A stretch of DNA of 64,000 nt from an uncultured bacterium (lineage in GTDB: Bacteria > Cyanobacteriota > Vampirovibrionia > Gastranaerophilales > Gastranaerophilaceae), in NCBI GenBank assembly GCA_902797985.1, contig CADBUZ010000005.1, forward strand, positions 62,001-126,000. The letters run 5' to 3'. The notes under the pieces are model-generated. The model worked only from the letters and a program-made list of their open reading frames with translations. It had not been told where the DNA came from and did no database searches. This document shows, piece after piece, positions 17,052 through 26,600 of this stretch (position 1 is the stretch's first letter; the number at the start of each line of letters is the position of its first letter). A program made the translations under genes and the position numbers.

Positions 17052-17522
17052 ATGAAAAAAATATTACTTACTTTTTTAGCCATTATGACAGTTGCAACTT
17101 CTGTGTTTGCCGCAAGCACTAAAGATGAAGCATTGGCTTACTTTAAAAAATACGTTAATTTAGCTAATAATTATGATCCTATTATTACGACTATGTATTC
17201 TCCTTCTGCAAGAATTATTAGAGAGGTCGTTAAACCTGATGGTTCAACTGTTACAAGAGTAACTAATACTCAAAGATATATTAGTGAAATGAGAAAAAGT
17301 CAAATTGTTGCTAAAATCAGAAATTATAAAAACAACTATTCAAATATAAAAGTTGAACGCACCGGAACAGATACTTACAAAATTTCTTCTTTAAGACAAC
17401 CTTCAGGTGAAACATATAAATTAAAAGCTTATTTTGTTGTAAAAAAACAACCTAACGGTAATTGGATAATTATTGAAGAAATGATGCAAACAAAAGTTCA
17501 ACTGTTTATAAATGCTAAATAA
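17052..17522 (+). CDS. Small secreted protein, NTF2/SnoaL-like
   Basis: 156 residues with a clear signal peptide (MKKILLTFLAIMTVATSVFAA). The mature part, about 135 residues, alternates helix and strand (DEALAYFKKYVNLANNYDP; YKLKAYFVVKKQPNGNWIIIEE), suggesting a cone-shaped NTF2-like fold. The function is not predictable. AAAGGA precedes ATG and a strong terminator follows. Confidence 0.7.
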   Translation: MKKILLTFLAIMTVATSVFAASTKDEALAYFKKYVNLANNYDPIITTMYSPSARIIREVVKPDGSTVTRVTNTQRYISEMRKSQIVAKIRNYKNNYSNIKVERTGTDTYKISSLRQPSGETYKLKAYFVVKKQPNGNWIIIEEMMQTKVQLFINAK

Positions 17523-17538
17523 AAATACCATTTAATAT

Positions 17539-17574
17539 AAAAAAAGACTCCAAATAAATTTGGAGTCTTTTTTT
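17539..17574. terminator. Bidirectional terminator between converging genes
   Basis: AAAAAAAGACTCCAAAT/ATTTGGAGTCTTTTTTT with a 2-nt centre; serves the secreted-protein gene (plus) and the Y-family polymerase gene (minus), whose stop it overlaps. Confidence 0.85.
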
Positions 17575-18730
17575 AAAAACCTGTTCTTATAGAATTTCTT
17601 CCAAACCGCTTTTCTATATTATCTATACATTTACTTAAATTTATCTCTTTTTCATCATTTTCACTAAAAAGTGACAACTGTTCCCCGCCAAAAGAAAGAT
17701 TTTCTAACACAATCCCTGTACTTCTATAAGTTATATTTTTTGAATATATTTTTTCTAATATAATATTTACACTTTTTTGAAGTGTTAATTCAAAGTCCGT
17801 TGGCTTCACCAAAATCTCTTTATCATAATAAGTAACAAAATCTTTACCCTTAAGCATAACCCCAATAGAAGAACATTTGCCGTTATGATATCTTAGCCTT
17901 GAACAAGCACCGTGTAAATGTCTTGACAATTCCATTTTTATTACATTTATATCATTTGAAAATGTTCCGTCGCAAATTGTCGAAGTATCTTGAATTGACT
18001 TAGGCGGTTCATAAACATTACTAACTTTTGAAACAACTTCTCCAATAAGTTCATGTCTTAACTCAATCCCATTAATACCTAATTTCGTTTTCAACCATGC
18101 ATCATCTTTTTGTATAAGTTCATATGCTGTCAGAACACCATTTTTTCTAAGCGTTAAGGAATTTGCACGTCCTATTCCACATATTTCATCAATATCTGTT
18201 TTTAATAACACAGGAATGATATCATCTTTTCCTATTTTAAAAATACCACCGGTCTTTTTTGCCTTGTCACTCGCAAGTTTTGCCAATGTTTTTGAATAAC
18301 TCAATCCGATAGAAACAGGAATGTCTGTTTTTTCAAGAATTGTTTCTCTAATCATTTTACAAATATCAACGTAATCTTTTTTAAAAAGTCTTTTTGTTCC
18401 GGTCAAATCTACATACGCTTCGTCAACAGAAACAACTTCTATATCAGGACTAAAATCTTCTAAACATTTCATAACTTTTTTAGAATATTCGTGATATTTA
18501 TGATGATCAGCCACTATATAATTTGCTTCGGGAAACTCTTTGACTGCCATAAACATCGGCATCCCCATACGAACCCCTAACTCTTTCGCTTCCTTTGAAC
18601 GAGATATAACACATCCATTTCGTCCGGAAATAACACAAGTCGGGGTATTTTTATATCCCTTATCGTCTGCTTGTTCACAAGATACAAAAAAGGAATCACA
18701 ATCTACCAATGCAATTACTCGTCTTTTCAT
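17573..18730 (-). CDS. Y-family translesion DNA polymerase (UmuC/DinB-like)
   Basis: 385 residues. Catalytic motifs are VDCDSFFVSCEQ (9-20; Asp) and VSVDEAYVDLTG (Asp/Glu), with SIGLSYSKTLAKLASDKAK downstream. A helix-hairpin-helix thumb (CGIGRANSLTLRK) and the little-finger domain follow. QLSLF near residue 354 is a canonical sliding-clamp-binding motif. The FFVSCEQ form is nearer UmuC than classical DinB. No umuD is adjacent. The start has AATAAT 6 nt before ATG, a weaker version of the leaderless pattern. Confidence 0.93.
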   Translation of the reverse strand: MKRRVIALVDCDSFFVSCEQADDKGYKNTPTCVISGRNGCVISRSKEAKELGVRMGMPMFMAVKEFPEANYIVADHHKYHEYSKKVMKCLEDFSPDIEVVSVDEAYVDLTGTKRLFKKDYVDICKMIRETILEKTDIPVSIGLSYSKTLAKLASDKAKKTGGIFKIGKDDIIPVLLKTDIDEICGIGRANSLTLRKNGVLTAYELIQKDDAWLKTKLGINGIELRHELIGEVVSKVSNVYEPPKSIQDTSTICDGTFSNDINVIKMELSRHLHGACSRLRYHNGKCSSIGVMLKGKDFVTYYDKEILVKPTDFELTLQKSVNIILEKIYSKNITYRSTGIVLENLSFGGEQLSLFSENDEKEINLSKCIDNIEKRFGRNSIRTGF

Positions 18731-18821
18731 AATAATATTATTCCATATCAGTTTTATTTTTCCAATACATATTTATTATGCACTAAAATACCTGATAAAA
18801 CCTATTAACACCTTTTTAATT

Positions 18822-19418
18822 CTATTTTTTAGAAGTTTGTAAAGCTGTATATGAACAAGCTAAACCTGTTCCCTGTCTTGATGAATCAGTTTCTAACATA
18901 ATAGGGTCATAATTTTTACCAAAAGGTTCTATCTTGTTTGTGTAAATATTCATTCCAAAAACGTCCTTGCCCCATACATTTGGTCCACGTTTTCCATTTA
19001 CATCATACATTAAAATACCATATATTTTATCTTCGCCTTTAGAATCCGAATTATCAAACCACTTAAATGCTATAGATGCACCACTATCTGTGTTGTATAT
19101 TTCAGAAAATGTGTATTTTTCTTCCGGTATATCACCATTCAAATACTTAATCTTATATTTTTCAACATTTTGTAATGGATGAACTTTTATTAAAGCTGCA
19201 ATAAAATCTTCTATAGTTATAATTCCTTTGTCCTTATAATTTTGACTATTCATCATTGTAATCGGAATACTTGCAAAACCACTTTGAACATGTTGCCATT
19301 TTGCATTATTTTTAGCGGTTACGGCATCATCAACCGACAGCGGTACAACTAATACAGCAACCGTTAAAAATATAACAAATAATATTATAACTTCTACTAA
19401 AGTAAAACCGTCTTTCAT
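18822..19418 (-). CDS. Type IV prepilin-like / pseudopilin protein
   Basis: 198 residues. The N-terminus has a prepilin-peptidase site, G/FTLVEV after a short basic-acidic leader (MKDG), followed by a hydrophobic helix (about 6-30). A globular C-terminal domain contains YDVNGKRGPNVWGKDVFGM, an Asp/Asn-rich loop of the kind seen in calcium-binding pseudopilins. It is probably a minor pilin or type II secretion pseudopilin. No pilus machinery genes are adjacent. It begins 2 bp after the PHP gene stop. Confidence 0.85.
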   Translation of the reverse strand: MKDGFTLVEVIILFVIFLTVAVLVVPLSVDDAVTAKNNAKWQHVQSGFASIPITMMNSQNYKDKGIITIEDFIAALIKVHPLQNVEKYKIKYLNGDIPEEKYTFSEIYNTDSGASIAFKWFDNSDSKGEDKIYGILMYDVNGKRGPNVWGKDVFGMNIYTNKIEPFGKNYDPIMLETDSSRQGTGLACSYTALQTSKK

Positions 19419-19420
19419 AA

Positions 19421-20269
19421 TTACGCCATATCCAGTCGTCTTTTTTCTTCCACAAGCTTACCATAAATCCATTCAGGTACAAAATTCTTACCCAATATTA
19501 TTTGACCATTCATAATATTTGGGGCGTGAAAATCCGAACCACCTGTAACTATTAATCCATATTCTTCTGCTAAAGTAGAAAAATGTTCAATATAAGGTGC
19601 TGAATGCTTCCTATGATACGCTTCTATCCCTCTCAAACCGCAATTTACTAATTCCGGAATAAGTTCATCTGCCGTAGGGACATCATACGGATGAGCGATT
19701 ACAGGAATACCCCCTGCATCATAAATTATTTCAACAACATCAAATGGTGACACAGTCTTTCTTTCCACATATACAGGCGAGTCTGCATGTATGTATTTAT
19801 TATATGCTTCTATAACATTTGCTGTACCACCTGCATTAGTAATCGCTTTAGCTATATGCGGACGTCCTATACTACCACCTTCAGCTACCATATTTTTTAC
19901 ATCTTCAAACTTAATTTTTATACCTTCTTTTTTCTTTAAAAGAGCTAATATTTCTTTAGTTTGAACAATACGAGCCTGCTGCTGAGTTTTCAACATGTTT
20001 TGAAAATCTTTATTTTCAACGTTCATAAAATAACCTAAAATATGAACTTCCATGCTCTTATATAAGGTATTAATTTCAACCCCTCTTATCAATTCTAAAT
20101 TGATATTATTATCTTGAATATATTTTTGTGCAACATTATAAGATAATACGTTATCGTGATCCGTAAGAGAGATGACCTCTAATCCGTGCTCGACAGCTAA
20201 ATCAACGATTTTCTCCGGTGAGAATATACCATCTGAGTAGTAAGTGTGAATATGAAAATCCGATTTCAT
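19421..20269 (-). CDS. PHP-domain phosphoesterase (TrpH/RnaAM-like)
   Basis: 282 residues. Metal ligands are visible in DFHIHTYYSDG (4-14), SLTDHDN (about 35-41), the EVHILGY segment and, near the C-terminus, GGSDFHAPN. The layout matches YciV/RnaAM, a 3',5'-nucleotide bisphosphate phosphatase also acting as a 5'-3' exonuclease; substrate here is inferred. It lies 21 bp downstream of ymdB in the rny-ymdB-PHP-pilin run. GGGAGGG precedes ATG. Confidence 0.88.
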   Translation of the reverse strand: MKSDFHIHTYYSDGIFSPEKIVDLAVEHGLEVISLTDHDNVLSYNVAQKYIQDNNINLELIRGVEINTLYKSMEVHILGYFMNVENKDFQNMLKTQQQARIVQTKEILALLKKKEGIKIKFEDVKNMVAEGGSIGRPHIAKAITNAGGTANVIEAYNKYIHADSPVYVERKTVSPFDVVEIIYDAGGIPVIAHPYDVPTADELIPELVNCGLRGIEAYHRKHSAPYIEHFSTLAEEYGLIVTGGSDFHAPNIMNGQIILGKNFVPEWIYGKLVEEKRRLDMA

Positions 20270-20290
20270 CTCACCCTCCCCGAATCTTTA

Positions 20291-21121
20291 TCATACGCTA
20301 TTTCCAACGTCGACCTCCAATTCTTCTTGTGCTTCTAACTTGATATTAATTCTTTTTATTTCAGTTGCCTTTCCATCAATTAACGAAACTTCAACTGCAT
20401 TAATTTGTGCAGGGTAAGATGCTGATACTTCATATCTTTCAGGCAAAGATGTCATTAATCTTTTTATTGAAGTTTGATACTCCATCCCAATAATACTATC
20501 AATTGAACCGCAAAAACCGACATCTGTAATATATGCCATTCCATTGATAATTTTTTCATCAGCGGTTTGGACATGAGTGTGCGTTCCGACCATTGCGGAA
20601 ACACCCAATTCAGATAGAAATCTTCCAAAACACAATTTTTCTGCAGTTGCTTCTGCGTGAAAATCAACAATAATGTTTGGAGTTATTTCTTTTAACTTTT
20701 CTACCTCAGATTTAACAATATCCCATGGAGAATCCAATGGTTGCATGAATACACGACCAAGAGCATTAATAACAGCAATTTTTGCCCCATTAAATTCAAA
20801 AATTCTACTGCCAACACCTTGTGTTCCTGCGGGGTAATTGATGGGGCGGATTAGTTTATCCGCCTCGTCGATGTAGTTAAAAATATCTTTTTTATCCCAT
20901 ATATGATTGCCGGAAGTTATACAATCTACTCCTGCATCTATGAGTTCATTATAATTCTTTGGTGTTAAACCGAAACCGTGAGAAGCATTTTCGCCGTTTA
21001 TAATAACAAATAAATTATCTTCATATTTTTTTCGCTGACTAAGGTAGGTAGTGACAGCCTGACGGCCAACCTTACCTACCAAATCACCAAAAAATAAAAC
21101 TTTTATTTTGTTATTTAACAT
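20291..21121 (-). CDS. ymdB: YmdB-family metallophosphodiesterase
   Basis: 276 residues, TIGR00282/YmdB type. Metal-binding motifs: FFGDLVGKVGRQ (10-21), INGENASHGFG, TSGNHIWDKK, VDFHAEATAEK and GTHTHVQTADE. Bacillus YmdB hydrolyses 2',3'-cyclic nucleotides and affects biofilm and motility; in Firmicutes it is encoded next to rny, exactly as here. No strong Shine-Dalgarno is seen before ATG. The spacer from rny contains a strongly folded segment (see 21156-21249). Confidence 0.93.
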   Translation of the reverse strand: MLNNKIKVLFFGDLVGKVGRQAVTTYLSQRKKYEDNLFVIINGENASHGFGLTPKNYNELIDAGVDCITSGNHIWDKKDIFNYIDEADKLIRPINYPAGTQGVGSRIFEFNGAKIAVINALGRVFMQPLDSPWDIVKSEVEKLKEITPNIIVDFHAEATAEKLCFGRFLSELGVSAMVGTHTHVQTADEKIINGMAYITDVGFCGSIDSIIGMEYQTSIKRLMTSLPERYEVSASYPAQINAVEVSLIDGKATEIKRINIKLEAQEELEVDVGNSV

Positions 21122-21155
21122 TTCTAATGCCTTGTCTTAAAATTTCTTTGTGTTC

Positions 21156-21249
21156 GGGACTGTCATTCCGGTGGCTATAGTCAGATTTCATTTCGTCCTA
21201 TGCTTACCGATCTATACCGTCCGAAATTTCGATAGTGCACCGGTATCCC
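21156..21249. ncRNA. Candidate structured RNA between rny and ymdB
   Basis: Nested complementary pairs on the plus-strand coordinates: GGG 21156/CCC 21247; CCGGTG 21168/CACCGG 21238; CTAT 21175/ATAG 21232; ATTTCG 21190/CGAAAT 21222. The stretch is visibly more GC-rich than neighbouring intergenic DNA and carries no ORF. Transcription with rny would make it an intercistronic RNA element on the minus strand, but the fold is nearly strand-symmetric. I match it to no known family. Confidence 0.5.
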
Positions 21250-21268
21250 AGTACCCTTTAATTTACAC

Positions 21269-22783
21269 CTATTTTGCTATTTCAACTGCTCTAAACTCTC
21301 TTACCACAGTGACTCTAATTTGTCCCGGATAATCAAGTTCAGTTTCAATTTTATTTGCAACATCTCTTGCAAGTTTTTGAGATGCAAGATCATCAAATTG
21401 TTCAGCTTCGACAATAACTCTAACCTCACGACCAGCTTGAACAGCAAACGATTGTTTAATACCTTCATAGCTATTAACAATTTCTTCAATTTTTTGAAGA
21501 CGTTTGATATAAATTTCTAAAGTATCACGTCTTGCACCGGGACGTCCTGCAGAAATAGCATCTGCTATTTTAACTAATACAGCTTCAATGGTATTTGCTG
21601 TAACGTCATCGTGGTGAGCTTCGATTGCGTGAATAATTTCTTCTCTTTCACCGAATTTTCGAGCAAGTTCAACACCAAGCTGAATATGTGTTCCTTCTTG
21701 AGTTTGGTCAACCGCTTTACCGATGTCGTGCAACAAACCTGCACGTTTTGCAGTATAAACATTCGCACCGAGCTCAGCTGCCAACATGCCTGCTATATGT
21801 CCAACTTCTATTGAGTGATTAAGAACATTTTGACCGTAACTTGTTCTATAATACAAACGGCCTAAATCTTTTATAAGCTCTTTGCTTAAGCCCATAACAC
21901 CCATATCCAATGCAGCATTTTCACCTTCGCGGAAAATTTTCTTTTCAACTTCCGCCTTAGATTTTTCAACAACTTCTTCTATTCTTACAGGGTGGATACG
22001 TCCATCTTGAATAAGTTTTTCTAAAGCAAGTTTTGCAATTTCACGACGAACAGGATCAAAAGAAGATAATACAACTGCTTCCGGAGTATCGTCAATTATC
22101 AAATCAACCCCCGTTAATGTTTCCAATGTTCTGATATTTCGGCCTTCTCTACCGATAATTCTACCTTTCATTTCATCGTTAGGCAAAGAAACAACAGAAA
22201 CTGTTGATTCTACAACTTGCTCCATCATACAACGTTGCATTGTTGTTGATAATATATCTTTTGCTTTTTCTAATGCGTCTTCTTTTATCTTTGCCTCATT
22301 TTCTCTTATTAATTGCATTTGTTCTTGAGCTAAACTTTGTTTCAATTGTTCTAAAAGCATATTTTTCGCATCTTCTACAGAAAGCCCTGAAATTCTTTCT
22401 AACTCAGACAATTGTTTTTGTAAAGCTTCATCTAATTCTTTTTCTTTCTTATCTATTTCATCTTCTCTTTTATCAAGATGTGATTCTTTATCTGTAACCG
22501 ATTGAATTTTATTTTCTAATTCATCTTCACGTTTAGAAAGTTTATTTTCGAGATTATTTAACTCTCGTCTACGTTCTCTTTCTTCTTCATTAAACTTTTC
22601 TCTTTCATTTTGAAGAGCTTCTTTGGCACTAATAATTGCCTCTTTTTTAATAAGATTTTCTTTTTCTGCTAAATCAGCAGCACTAAGCTTAGATTGTCTT
22701 GACAGTTTACTGTACATAATAGCAAGTACAGCCAGTCCGAGTGCCAATACCACAATCAAAGCGATTGAAATACCAGTATTCAT
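21269..22783 (-). CDS. rny: Ribonuclease Y
   Basis: 504 residues: N-terminal membrane anchor (about 4-24), long coiled coil (about 30-190), KH domain with [17 protein letters not shown], and HD domain with [10 protein letters not shown] and the second HD-region EAHHDDV. RNase Y is the membrane-bound endonuclease that starts mRNA decay. Length is normal. AAAGGA precedes ATG. It heads the rny-ymdB-PHP-pilin run. Confidence 0.97.
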   Translation of the reverse strand: MNTGISIALIVVLALGLAVLAIMYSKLSRQSKLSAADLAEKENLIKKEAIISAKEALQNEREKFNEEERERRRELNNLENKLSKREDELENKIQSVTDKESHLDKREDEIDKKEKELDEALQKQLSELERISGLSVEDAKNMLLEQLKQSLAQEQMQLIRENEAKIKEDALEKAKDILSTTMQRCMMEQVVESTVSVVSLPNDEMKGRIIGREGRNIRTLETLTGVDLIIDDTPEAVVLSSFDPVRREIAKLALEKLIQDGRIHPVRIEEVVEKSKAEVEKKIFREGENAALDMGVMGLSKELIKDLGRLYYRTSYGQNVLNHSIEVGHIAGMLAAELGANVYTAKRAGLLHDIGKAVDQTQEGTHIQLGVELARKFGEREEIIHAIEAHHDDVTANTIEAVLVKIADAISAGRPGARRDTLEIYIKRLQKIEEIVNSYEGIKQSFAVQAGREVRVIVEAEQFDDLASQKLARDVANKIETELDYPGQIRVTVVREFRAVEIAK

Positions 22784-23026
22784 CTGCTTAATCCTTTTCT
22801 ACTGTTTTTTATTATAATATATACGGCTGTCAGCACATATAACCTACTGACACATTATTTCGAGGTTTGGCAAATATAAGCCCTTAAATATTATATATTC
22901 AAGCTTAATTCTATATTTACACCTGTCGCATATATTTTCCTAAAAATTTTTCTACTACATCTGACTATATTGTATCATGGTTTTTGTGTTTTGTATATAG
23001 TCAAAAAAAAAGGAAATGTTTGCAAA

Positions 23027-24418
23027 CTAAAACTCAGTTGTTGTTTTAATTTTATTTTTAAACTTAGTGATATTATTTTGGAATATTAAATTAACAGTTC
23101 CGACAGGACCGCTTCTTTGTTTAGCAATAATAATTTCAGCTTCACCTTTGTTTTTAGCAAGTTCTTCCGCTTCTTCACCATCACCATTTTTAGCATAATA
23201 TTCGCCACGATAAATAAACATAACAATGTCTGCGTCTTGTTCGATTGAACCGGAATCACGCAAATCTGAAAGCATTGGACGTTTATCTGTTCTTTGCTCA
23301 GTTGCACGTGACAACTGTGAAAGAGCAATGATAGGCACATCTAATTCTTTCGCTAATATTTTTAAACCTCTGGAAATTTGAGAAATTTGTTGAGTTCTTT
23401 CCATTTCTCTACCGCCTGTTTCCATAAGTTGTAAATAGTCAATTACAATAAGGCTCAAATTTTTATCAGCCATTGCCAAACGACGGCACTTAGCTCTTAT
23501 ATCAGTTAACGTACAACCGCTTGTATCATCAATATATATAGGGGCAGATGACAACGCATCCATAGCTTGCGCGAGTTTTTCCCAGTCACTTGATTGCATA
23601 TTTCCGGATCTAAGCCTTTGTGAATCTACTTCTGCTTCAGAACACATTAAACGTTGTACGAGTTGATCTTTTGACATCTCAAGCGAAAATATTGCAACTG
23701 TCTTTTTATATCTCAATGCAGCATTTTGAGCAATATTCAATGCAAAAGCCGTTTTCCCCATCGCAGGACGAGCTGCCAATATTATCAAATCTGATTTTTG
23801 AAATCCGTTTGTCATATCATCCAAATCATAAAAACCTGATTCTACACCAGTTTTTTCATCTCTGTGTTTGTACCTGTAATCAATTTTTTCATAAGTATCA
23901 AACACCAATGACTCTATTGGTACTAAATCAGAAGATGTTTTTTTAGATGAAATATCAAAAATGAGTTTCTCTGCCTTTTCCAATGATTCACCACTTGGGG
24001 TTAAATCATAACCTGAAGTTGTTATCTCGGAACCTGCTTGAATCAATGATCTTTTAATTGCTTTTTCTTCTATTACATTGGCATAATACGCAACATTTGC
24101 AGTCTGAATACATTTTAAACTCAAATCATTAATAAATGCTCTACCACCAACCAATTCCAGCTTCTGATTTATATTCAACGTGTCTGAAACTGATACAATA
24201 TCTATTACTTCATTATTATTAGTCAGTTGAATAATAGCTTCATAAATATATCTGTGCGCAGGTTTATAAAAATATTCCGGTTTAAGAATACTAACAACTT
24301 TATCTAAACACCTCGGATTAACAAGTATTGCACCTAAAACAGCTTCTTCCGCTTCAACATTTTGAGGCATTAATTGTGATAAATCAGATGGTTTATTTTT
24401 TACTGCATTCGTTGCCAT
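23027..24418 (-). CDS. dnaB: Replicative DNA helicase DnaB
   Basis: 463 residues. N-terminal helicase-loading domain (NVEAEEAVLGAIL), RecA-like ATPase with Walker A ARPAMGKTAFAL, Walker B LIVIDYLQLM, the Q-motif ISQISRGLK and SQLSRATEQR / LSDLRDSGSIEQDAD. It unwinds DNA at the replication fork. rplI, a frequent neighbour, is absent. AAGGAGG lies 4 nt before ATG. No intein or insertion is visible. Confidence 0.97.
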   Translation of the reverse strand: MATNAVKNKPSDLSQLMPQNVEAEEAVLGAILVNPRCLDKVVSILKPEYFYKPAHRYIYEAIIQLTNNNEVIDIVSVSDTLNINQKLELVGGRAFINDLSLKCIQTANVAYYANVIEEKAIKRSLIQAGSEITTSGYDLTPSGESLEKAEKLIFDISSKKTSSDLVPIESLVFDTYEKIDYRYKHRDEKTGVESGFYDLDDMTNGFQKSDLIILAARPAMGKTAFALNIAQNAALRYKKTVAIFSLEMSKDQLVQRLMCSEAEVDSQRLRSGNMQSSDWEKLAQAMDALSSAPIYIDDTSGCTLTDIRAKCRRLAMADKNLSLIVIDYLQLMETGGREMERTQQISQISRGLKILAKELDVPIIALSQLSRATEQRTDKRPMLSDLRDSGSIEQDADIVMFIYRGEYYAKNGDGEEAEELAKNKGEAEIIIAKQRSGPVGTVNLIFQNNITKFKNKIKTTTEF

Positions 24419-24589
24419 TCTTCCTCCTTAGATGTCCTATTATAGAAGTTTATCATGAGCAAATCCTATTTTGTACTGTTCATTAAGAATTTTAAAAATT
24501 TATTTTGTAAATTATTTTTACACAAGCTTTTTTAATAGCAAAAATTTTTTATTTCATGCATTTTTTAATCCACACATAGGAGTATTAAA

Positions 24590-24979
24590 ATGAAAATATT
24601 AGCCACAAATCAAATTACTTATACCGCAAACAAAGATAATAATAAAAAGACATATAAAAAACCGCAAGTCACGCAATACACCCATTTAAGCAAAACCGGT
24701 GATGAAACAAAATATTTAATAGGTGCTACAATAGGTGCCGTTCTTGGTGTAGCTTCAATAAATATGTACAATGACCACGTCACAAAACATATGCTTGAAA
24801 ATCTAAAACAAGAAATTAAAGCTGATGATAATAAATCTATAAAAATAGAAGATATAAATGACGACAAAACTCCTGAAATTATTCTTGAAAAAACTGATGG
24901 ATTTGAATATGTATATGATATGAAATCAGGCAAAATTTCAATCAAAGACGGAGATGAATTGATTGAATTGTTGGATTAA
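24590..24979 (+). CDS. Small protein with one hydrophobic segment, unknown function
   Basis: 129 residues. After a Lys/Thr-rich N-terminus there is a Gly/Ala-rich hydrophobic segment (about 43-62, IGATIGAVLGVASINMY), then an acidic C-terminal region with DINDDKTPEIILEK, resembling FG-GAP or calcium-loop-like sequence. I recognise no family. AGGAG lies 7 nt before ATG. It converges with the membrane protein at 25032-26168 across a shared terminator. Confidence 0.65.
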   Translation: MKILATNQITYTANKDNNKKTYKKPQVTQYTHLSKTGDETKYLIGATIGAVLGVASINMYNDHVTKHMLENLKQEIKADDNKSIKIEDINDDKTPEIILEKTDGFEYVYDMKSGKISIKDGDELIELLD

Positions 24980-25000
24980 TAAATAAAAAAATATTCGATA

Positions 25001-25030
25001 AAAGAGTTATTATGAATATAATAACCCTTT
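25001..25030. terminator. Shared terminator of converging genes
   Basis: AAAGAGTTATTAT and ATAATAACCCTTT pair with one mismatch; A/T flanks make it usable on both strands. It lies between the genes ending at 24979 and 25032. Confidence 0.65.
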
Positions 25031-25031
25031 T

Positions 25032-26168
25032 CTAATCTCTTTTTACAACCATAATTTCATTAGGATGAAGCACACGGAAAAATTCTTTTTGCGCTTTGTA
25101 TCCCCAATTATCTAAAATTTCCTGAGCTTGTTTGCGTTTTGCTTCAACTCTTTCATTTTCTTTAGTCACATTGTCTTTATTTTTTACATGAGTCAAATCT
25201 TCCGGTTTATAATTCGCTAAAGCTTTTGCTATAATCTTAAATTGTAACTCGCTTGGCAATCCTTCAATAGACTTAAAATTAAGTAATGAAGCCAATTCAC
25301 CTTTAGATAAAACATAGTCACCGTCATAATTTCCTGAAACATTTGCTCTTGTTTTATATCCGTCAACTATTTTATCAACAAGTTTTTGCGCACTTTCAAC
25401 GGCTTTTTGTTCTTTTTCGGCAGCTTGAGCATCATCTCTGCGGATTTTTTCTCTTGAGAAATTTATTAAACCCTTTACAAAACTAATATCTTTTTGATAG
25501 TATGCCAATTCTGAGAAATCAACTTGCTCAAGAATTTCTCTATCAGTAACATTATTCATAGCATACTCAAAAGCCTCTTCATAATACGATTTCATCGGAT
25601 GATTTTTAGCTTCTTCTGCTAAATGATTAATTGACCATTGTGCTTTCTTATATTCTTCAATTATTTTTCGTTTAGCATCTGACTTGTGCATATTTATAGG
25701 AAGAAAAGACACTCTTGAACAGATTTTTATATTTTCTCTTGTAGTTCTTGGCAGTCCATCTAATGCTGAATAATCCAACATTCTATAAAACTCATCAAAC
25801 TCAAGTACATTACTGTATCTTCCTTCTTTTGAAAGGCTATCTGCTTTTTCTAAAATAGCTTTATTTTCTTCATTTTCTTCTACATAGGTAGTAGATGCAC
25901 CTATCGGATAATCATCAGAAGCTTCTTCAATACCGGTGTAAACAATAGGCGCTGACATTAATCCGAGAGCCATTAAAGAACCTAGAACCAAATTCCTGCC
26001 TGTATTGTCCTCAATAGCTTTTGCAGTACTTTCAAATGTATATTCTTCCTCTATTTCATTCTCATCAACCTGATTATTTTTATCAACAGAAGAAATTTCT
26101 TTCTCTTTTTGAGGAAATTTATCTAATTCTTTCTTTGGAGTAGAATGCCAAAATTTATCAAAAATCAT
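25032..26168 (-). CDS. Membrane-associated hypothetical protein
   Basis: 378 residues from the ATG at 26168, chosen because AGGTG precedes it; an in-frame ATG 8 codons upstream has no ribosome-binding site. An acidic N-terminus (about 1-55) precedes one hydrophobic segment (about 63-83, LVLGSLMALGLMSAPIV). The remainder is helical and charged, with two similar segments (FDEFYRMLDYSALDGLPRTT and KGELASLLNFKSIEGLPSE) that look like an internal repeat. The function is unknown. It may be lineage-restricted. Confidence 0.65.
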   Translation of the reverse strand: MIFDKFWHSTPKKELDKFPQKEKEISSVDKNNQVDENEIEEEYTFESTAKAIEDNTGRNLVLGSLMALGLMSAPIVYTGIEEASDDYPIGASTTYVEENEENKAILEKADSLSKEGRYSNVLEFDEFYRMLDYSALDGLPRTTRENIKICSRVSFLPINMHKSDAKRKIIEEYKKAQWSINHLAEEAKNHPMKSYYEEAFEYAMNNVTDREILEQVDFSELAYYQKDISFVKGLINFSREKIRRDDAQAAEKEQKAVESAQKLVDKIVDGYKTRANVSGNYDGDYVLSKGELASLLNFKSIEGLPSELQFKIIAKALANYKPEDLTHVKNKDNVTKENERVEAKRKQAQEILDNWGYKAQKEFFRVLHPNEIMVVKRD

Positions 26169-26247
26169 AACACACCTATACTTCTTTCTCATGAAAAGTA
26201 ATGGAAATAATAAAAATTGATTAATTTAAAAAGTTTATTTACATAAA

Positions 26248-26277
26248 TTAATGTTGTTTATAAAACAATTTTATAAT
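26248..26277 (+). promoter_or_regulatory. Probable promoter of the ferredoxin gene
   Basis: TTAATG (26248-26253), 18-nt spacer, TATAAT (26272-26277). It leaves a leader of about 50 nt containing AAAGGAG, so this gene is not of the leaderless type. Confidence 0.45.
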
Positions 26278-26334
26278 ATACTAATCATGTGCCTAAAAAA
26301 GGTACGTGGCAATATAAAATAAAGGAGACAGAAA

Positions 26335-26511
26335 ATGAAAGTAACTATTGAAGATTCATGTATAGCTTGCGGCGCTTGCGAATCAATTTGCGACGCAGTA
26401 TTTTCAATCGAAGATAAAGCAGTTGTTAACGAAGCTGCAGTTGCAGATAACGAAGACAGTGTTCAAGAAGCTGCTGATGCTTGCCCTGTTCAAGCTATCG
26501 TTGTTGAATAA
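26335..26511 (+). CDS. Small 4Fe-4S ferredoxin (single cluster)
   Basis: 58 residues: MKVTIEDSCIACGACESIC with three Cys in C-x2-C-x2-C spacing plus a fourth in CIACGACESICD, and a distal ACPVQAI Cys. Only one 4Fe-4S cluster is predicted, as in Thermotoga and Desulfovibrio single-cluster ferredoxins; the second motif is reduced to the CP. Asp/Glu-rich and acidic, as expected of an electron carrier. It could supply the [FeFe]-hydrogenases at 57-62 kb. AAAGGAG precedes ATG, and a strong terminator follows, so it is monocistronic. Confidence 0.93.
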   Translation: MKVTIEDSCIACGACESICDAVFSIEDKAVVNEAAVADNEDSVQEAADACPVQAIVVE

Positions 26512-26531
26512 TTTTTAATAATTTAACGAAT

Positions 26532-26565
26532 AAAAGGAGTGACAATAAACGTCACTCCTTTTGTT
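26532..26565 (+). terminator. Terminator of the ferredoxin gene
   Basis: AAAAGGAGTGAC, 7-nt loop, GTCACTCCTTTT followed by GTTTT. The symmetric A/T tails may also serve the minus-strand binding-protein gene. Confidence 0.85.
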
Positions 26566-26600
26566 TTATTAATGAAATTTTACTATAATATCGTATATTT

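Noticed and set aside
21168-21243. CCGGTGGCTATAG start resembling a 5S rRNA 5' end
   Set aside because: The rest of the 5S consensus (CCGAACTCGG loop, about 117 nt length) is absent and the complementary pairing is different.
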